A DNA stretch of 9,615 bases from Pseudomonadota bacterium (GTDB lineage: Bacteria > Bdellovibrionota > JAFGOL01), in assembly GCA_026390535.1 (NCBI GenBank), contig JAPLFT010000016.1, positions 1 through 9,615 on the forward strand, read 5' to 3'. Shown here piece by piece: positions 6,131-9,615 of this stretch. The notes beneath the pieces were generated by a model. That model had not been told where the DNA came from and did not search any database. It was given only the letters and a program-made list of their open reading frames with translations. The translations under genes and the position numbers were made by a program. Each line of letters starts with the position of its first letter. Position 1 is the first letter of the stretch.

Positions 6131-7093
6131 TTATACATGCGGCAGATAGATATCCCTGTGTTCGACGATACATCTGTAGCCCTTGGCCTCAAAATGTTCC
6201 TTTATTTTTTCTGCTATCATAACGCTTCTATGTCTTCCGCCGGTACAACCTACTCCTATTGTGAGATAAGATTTCCCTTCTTTCGTATATTCGGGGACAA
6301 GAAAATCCATCAAAGAAGATAGTCTTTCCCAAAACACCACCGTGGCCTTTTTTGATTCAAGGAATTCCTTAACGGGTTTATCCATTCCCGTAAGAGGCCT
6401 AAGGTTGATATCAAAATGGGGATTGGGGAGGAATCTTACATCCAAAAGCAGATCAACGTCGGTAGGAATACCCTTTGAAAAACCGAAGGATATGATCCTG
6501 AGCAGAAGCTTATGCTGGGATTCTTTATTCCCTATGGAAAAAAGAGAGAATATCTGTTGTCTCAATTCATGGACGTTGGTATTGGTCGTATCAATAACAA
6601 TATCGGCAATACGTCTTAGCGGCTCAAGAAGAGAAAACTCCAGATCTACGGATTCCTCAAGGCTGATCGATTTTTTAGATGTTTTGCTCTTGACGTTCTT
6701 CATCATCGTAAGAGGATGGGCGTTCCTGGTTTCCTGATATCTTTGAAGCACAATCTGTTTGTCCGCAGTTATAAAAAGAAGTTTTACTTCGTAACCGTGT
6801 GTTTTAAGTTTTTCTATTATAGCCCTGCAATTATCAAAATTAAGGGTGCTTCTTATATCCACACCGATAGCTATATTAGAATAACCGCTTATATCGTCTT
6901 TTTTATACAGATCCAGGTACGGCTCTATAAGCTTAATGGGAAGATTATCCACACAGTAATAACCGCTGGAAAGCACAAAACCCACCTGAACGGGGGATTG
7001 CATGAATTTTTTTATTTTCTCTATTTTTTCCTCGGCATGTTGTTTAATTTCGTCTCTTGGTTCTGAATTCCTAAAGGTAACTTTTATTTGCAT
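6131..7093 (-). CDS. rapZ: In-frame fusion of HPF N-terminus with RapZ lacking its P-loop
   Basis: A 320-residue reading frame. Residues 1-42 are the start of a ribosome hibernation-promoting factor. From about residue 43 (SGYYCVDNLP) to the end it is RapZ: IGVDIRS (77-82), RYQETRNAHPL (118-128), LLLDVRFLPNPH (215-226), GCTGGRHRSV (282-291) and HRDI near the end. Intact RapZ begins with about 23 residues containing the Walker A loop GxSGSGKS; these are absent, so nucleotide binding by the N-terminal kinase-like domain should be lost. The C-terminal RNA/metabolite-binding domain is complete. In Enterobacteria RapZ guides RNase E to the sRNA GlmZ and senses glucosamine-6-phosphate; its role elsewhere is less clear. 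The start at 7093 has a strong AGGAGG site inherited from hpf. The junction is near 6967. It may be a deletion product or an assembly artefact. Confidence 0.85.
   Translation of the reverse strand: MQIKVTFRNSEPRDEIKQHAEEKIEKIKKFMQSPVQVGFVLSSGYYCVDNLPIKLIEPYLDLYKKDDISGYSNIAIGVDIRSTLNFDNCRAIIEKLKTHGYEVKLLFITADKQIVLQRYQETRNAHPLTMMKNVKSKTSKKSISLEESVDLEFSLLEPLRRIADIVIDTTNTNVHELRQQIFSLFSIGNKESQHKLLLRIISFGFSKGIPTDVDLLLDVRFLPNPHFDINLRPLTGMDKPVKEFLESKKATVVFWERLSSLMDFLVPEYTKEGKSYLTIGVGCTGGRHRSVMIAEKIKEHFEAKGYRCIVEHRDIYLPHV
6968..7093 (-). pseudogene. hpf: 5' fragment of ribosome hibernation-promoting factor gene
   Basis: The first 42 codons of the fusion frame encode the opening of the HPF/RaiA/YfiA fold: MQIKVTFRNSEP, a helix EEKIEKIKKFMQSPV and the start of the next strand VGFVLS. 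The rest of the ribosome-binding domain (about 55 further residues in short HPF) and any long-form dimerisation tail are missing. The fragment cannot make a functional hibernation factor. hpf directly downstream of rpoN is a very common arrangement, so this is the expected gene, truncated in place. Confidence 0.75.
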
Positions 7094-7110
7094 AATTCCT
7101 CCTTTATTTT

Positions 7111-7302
7111 TTATACGATATATTTTTTTCTTTTACTCGACGGAAGGAGTCCCAGCATTTCTCTGTACTTTGCCACTGTTCTTCTGGCGATATCTACATT
7201 ATACTTTTTAAGTTCATCGGCTATCTGTTGGTCGCTCAAAGGATTCCTGGGATTTTCATCGGAGATCAACTGACGGATCTTTTCTCTTACCGATTTGTTA
7301 CT
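7111..7302 (-). pseudogene. rpoN: C-terminal fragment of sigma-54 with RpoN box, out of frame
   Basis: Reading the minus strand from 7302 gives SNKSVREKIRQLISDENP, then LSDQQIADELKKYNVDI, the RpoN box ARRTVAKYRE and a basic tail GLLPSSKRKKYIV ending at TAA 7111-7113. This is the normal end of sigma-54, whose RpoN box recognises the -24 element. It overlaps the truncated main frame by 16 nt and lies in the -1 frame relative to it, with no start codon or ribosome site of its own. It is therefore the severed tail of the same gene. The span 7111-8417 is 1307 nt, not a multiple of three. Confidence 0.88.
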
Positions 7303-8417
7303 CGGCTTACCGTTGATTCATGCATATTAACGTCCTGGGCGATCTCCCTTAGTATCATCGGTTTGAGCTTAGAGACCCCATGTTCCAAAAATTCAGTCTG
7401 TCTTTTTACTATGGCTTCCGTGATCTTGTAGATAGTCTTTTGCCTGTGCTGTATGCTTCTTATAAGAGCCACAGCAGAACGAAGTTTATCGTTTATATAT
7501 TCCTTGTCGTTCTCTTTTATGTACATGGATTTGTCGTGTATGATGTTCTTATAGTAGTTGCTTATTCTCAGTCGGGGCATACCGTCGTCGTTCAAGGTTA
7601 CCACGTATTCATTCCCGATCTTTAACACATAGATATCAGGCACCACATACTGAGCCTCGTTCTGGGAAAAGGAACGTCCGGGTTTCGGTTCAAGTGACAG
7701 AACTATTTTAGCCAGTTCATATACTTTATCCATCGGTACATCGAGTTTTTTGGATATAGCCGGATAATTCCTTTTTTCAAGCTCCGGCAGATAATTTTTT
7801 ATTAACGAAACCAGTTTACCGTCTTTAAGGTGCAGTTGTCTTACCTGCTGGAGGAGACACTCTTTTATATCTCTTGCTCCCACACCTACCGGATCAAATT
7901 CCTGGATTTTTAAAAGAACCTCTTCAGCGTCTTCATAACGCAATCCGGATTCTTTTGCCAATTCATTAAAATCAATATGAAGATATCCGTCATCATTTAT
8001 GTTCTCTATTATTTTTTCCCCGAATTCCTCTTCTTTTTTACTCATCCCGGTCATCTTAAGCTGCCAGACCAGATGATCATAAAGACTTTCCGTCCTGGTA
8101 GCCAGGTTCTCTATATTAAAATGATCATCAATATTTTTATAAGATCTTATAGACGGCGGCGTGGAGGAATTGGCATCGTATGAATCCATATAATCCTGCC
8201 AGTTACCGTCAAGATTCTTGGGCACTTCACTTTCTGAAATTATATTGGGATCCGGGGTTTCTATTACTTCTTCAAGGACCGGGTTTTCCATTAACTCGCT
8301 GTTTATGGTCTGCTGTAGCTCCATTCTGGACATCTGCAAAAGTTTTATGGCCTGCTGAAGCTGAGGCGTCATAATAAGTTGCTGCGATAATTTTAGGTTA
8401 AGTTTAAGATCTCCCAT
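7287..8417 (-). pseudogene. rpoN: RNA polymerase sigma-54 factor, truncated by internal deletion and frameshift
   Basis: Encodes 376 residues of sigma-54 (family about 450-490). Region I is present: the glutamine-rich LKLSQQLIMTPQLQQAIKLL and ENPVLEE at 7-50, which meets bacterial enhancer-binding proteins. The core-binding domain follows with DDGYLHID, EFDPVGVGARDIKECLLQQ, LSLEPKPGRSF and NDDGMPRLRISNYY. The DNA-binding part runs to the helix-turn-helix LREIAQDVNMHESTVSRVT (356-374), after which the frame ends with NR and TAA at 7287-7289. The conserved segment expected next (in Escherichia coli KYLHSPRGIFELKYFF) is missing. The remaining C-terminus, with the RpoN box, continues in the -1 frame. 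The start has AAGGA 7 nt upstream and lies 9 nt after lptB. As sequenced it should not bind -24/-12 promoters normally. Confidence 0.9.
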
Positions 8418-8426
8418 TTCTTTTCC

Positions 8427-9152
8427 TTAAAGTTTAAAATTTTCTCCAAGATAGGCTTTTCTGGCAACGTCGTTGTTGACGATCTCTTCTGATGTACCTG
8501 TCACCTGTATCACTCCGTCACTTAATATATATGCCCTGTCACAAATACCAAGAGTTTCTCTTACATTGTGATCCGTAATTATAACACCAATATTGAGCCG
8601 TTTGAGTTCTTTTATTATACTTTGTATATCTAAGACTGCCAACGGATCTATCCCGCTAAAAGGTTCATCCAGAAGAATAAATTTAGGCTCCGTAACCAGC
8701 GCTCTCGCTATTTCCACCCTCCTCCTTTCTCCGCCGGATAAGGTAAAAGATTTGGCCTCCGCAAGATGAGATATACCCAGTTGTTCCATGAGTTCCTGGG
8801 CCTTTTGCTTCCTCTGTTCATACGTTAAGGGCATGTTTTCCAGCACCACCCAAAGGTTTTCCTCCACCGTCAATTTTCTGAAGACGCTGGGTTCCTGGGG
8901 CAGATAACTTATTCCCATTCTTGCCCTGGTATGCATAGAAAGATTTGATATTTCTGTGTCGTTTATATAAATTTTTCCACCGTCGTTCTTTATGAGCCCT
9001 ATTATCATATAGAAGCTCGTTGTTTTTCCTGCTCCGTTTGGACCTAATAATCCTACTATCTCACCTGATTTTATATCAAAGCTGACGGAATTAACAACAG
9101 TACGTCTGCCGAATCTTTTTATCAGATCTTTTGCCATAAGTTTGCTGGACAT
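8427..9152 (-). CDS. lptB: LPS export ABC transporter ATP-binding protein LptB
   Basis: Cytoplasmic ATPase of the LptB2FGC complex that extracts lipopolysaccharide from the inner membrane and pushes it along the LptA bridge. At 241 residues it has the usual length. All ABC motifs are intact: Walker A GPNGAGKT (37-44), Q-loop Gln86 in YLPQEPSVFRKLTV (83-96), signature LSGGERRRVEIARAL (138-152), Walker B FILLDEPFSGIDP (158-170) and His195 in ITDHNVRETL. The sequences around the Q-loop and the C-terminal YLGENFKL are characteristic of LptB rather than amino-acid transporters. Its ATG shares one base with the lptA stop (TAATG). The gene sits between lptA and rpoN, the classical arrangement in Proteobacteria, which supports the call strongly. 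Confidence 0.96.
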   Translation of the reverse strand: MSSKLMAKDLIKRFGRRTVVNSVSFDIKSGEIVGLLGPNGAGKTTSFYMIIGLIKNDGGKIYINDTEISNLSMHTRARMGISYLPQEPSVFRKLTVEENLWVVLENMPLTYEQRKQKAQELMEQLGISHLAEAKSFTLSGGERRRVEIARALVTEPKFILLDEPFSGIDPLAVLDIQSIIKELKRLNIGVIITDHNVRETLGICDRAYILSDGVIQVTGTSEEIVNNDVARKAYLGENFKL

Positions 9153-9615
9153 TATTTTTTGTACCCCTTTTGAGCAACATCGGCTTTTACCCTTTCTACA
9201 AAAACCTCATCATTATCCGTATTAAATACTATCTTTTCACCGACCATTATGTCACCGTTCATATGAAGTTCGGGTTTTCCCGTTAAGACTATCTCTGTGG
9301 AACTTCCCTTTATTATCGCGTTATCACATAATGCCAGTTTTTTTTCTACGTTGAGCCTGACGTTTCCTTCAACTCCTATATCCTTGACGCCGCCATCCTT
9401 GGTATAAACTACTTCCAGCTTATCGCCCCTTATATTTATTTTATTTTTTTTAGCGGTTATTCCCTTTATAAACACCGCCTTTGAATTCTTTATATTAACT
9501 GTTGCACGACTACTTTGTATCTGGAGATTATCGCCTATTTTTGTAAAAACATCATCCGTTATACTAAAATCTCCGGCATCCGCGTTTCCCTTCATGCCTT
9601 TTCCGTAAACATATA
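9152..9615 (-). CDS. lptA: LptA/OstA-family LPS transport protein, 5' end outside window
   Basis: The frame is open to the window edge; the seven codons upstream of the ATG at 9595 read YVYGKG without a stop, so the true start lies outside. About 154 residues are visible. They have the short alternating strands of the OstA/LptA jelly-roll: INIRGDKLEVVYTKDGG, VEGNVRLNVEKKLALCDNAII, then LTGKPELHMNGDIMVGEKIVFNTDNDEVFVERVKADV. The last part matches the conserved LptA pattern (a polar strand, then GNP, then G-D-x-I-x-F-D). LptA bridges the periplasm and carries lipopolysaccharide from LptC to LptD. The first visible part (GKGMKGNADAGDFSITDDV) also resembles the end of LptC, so a longer LptC-LptA type protein is possible. 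Its stop overlaps the lptB start. Confidence 0.82.
   Translation of the reverse strand, partial: YVYGKGMKGNADAGDFSITDDVFTKIGDNLQIQSSRATVNIKNSKAVFIKGITAKKNKINIRGDKLEVVYTKDGGVKDIGVEGNVRLNVEKKLALCDNAIIKGSSTEIVLTGKPELHMNGDIMVGEKIVFNTDNDEVFVERVKADVAQKGYKK

Noticed and set aside
6342..7066. Several plus-strand open frames opposite the fusion gene (6342-6737, 6716-7066 and others)
   Set aside because: They are antisense to residues that clearly encode RapZ/HPF, lack ribosome sites, and show no recognisable protein character.
7287..7302. Programmed ribosomal frameshift rescuing RpoN
   Set aside because: There is no slippery heptamer or obvious downstream structure, and a -1 shift would still leave out the conserved segment after the helix-turn-helix.
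7088..7431. Plus-strand frames over the rpoN C-terminal region
   Set aside because: The minus strand here encodes the RpoN box and sigma-54 tail, which is decisive. The plus frames appear only because the rpoN frame is broken.

Overview
The window looks like chromosomal DNA from a Gram-negative, LPS-making bacterium with type IV pilus or type II secretion-like machinery. It is fairly AT-rich and uses many ATA and AGA/AGG codons. The run lptA-lptB-rpoN-hpf-rapZ and the pilG-pilH-pilI-pilD-like order recall deltaproteobacteria sensu lato (Geobacter/Myxococcus style) or nearby phyla such as Nitrospirota. That placement is an inference from gene order and protein character, not from a marker tree.

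Layout. Positions 1-37 (minus) are the 5' half of an initiator tRNA-fMet, cut by the window edge. Positions 38-159 hold its promoter and a divergent promoter for the plus-strand gene at 160-1671, an MltD-type lipoprotein lytic transglycosylase with three LysM domains. Everything from 1679 to the right edge is a tightly packed minus-strand array, probably one or two transcripts. In transcription order it reads: lptA-like (partial), lptB, rpoN (broken), an hpf/rapZ fusion, a flavodoxin-ferredoxin (EFR1-type) protein, a YjbQ/UPF0047 protein, then a pilus-related block: PilG-like anchored protein, degenerate ABC ATPase (PilH-like), six-helix membrane protein (PilI-like), prepilin peptidase (PilD) and a GspH/FimT-like pseudopilin. 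Most junctions overlap by 1 to about 20 nt, so translational coupling is likely.

How the genes relate. LptA and LptB belong to the LPS export bridge. RpoN, HPF and RapZ form a widespread stress/nitrogen/cell-envelope regulatory neighbourhood. The pil block should concern assembly of a pilus or pseudopilus. MltD trims peptidoglycan.

Main oddities. (1) rpoN has lost about 30 codons just after its helix-turn-helix and is frameshifted, so the RpoN box lies in another frame. (2) The next gene joins the first 42 residues of a ribosome hibernation factor in frame to a RapZ that lacks its P-loop. Both lesions remove very conserved segments and lie about 320 nt apart, so a common cause (real deletions or an assembly fault) must be considered. 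(3) The PilH-like ATPase has lost every catalytic ABC motif yet keeps an intact, coupled frame. (4) The pseudopilin beside the prepilin peptidase has no cleavable prepilin signal.
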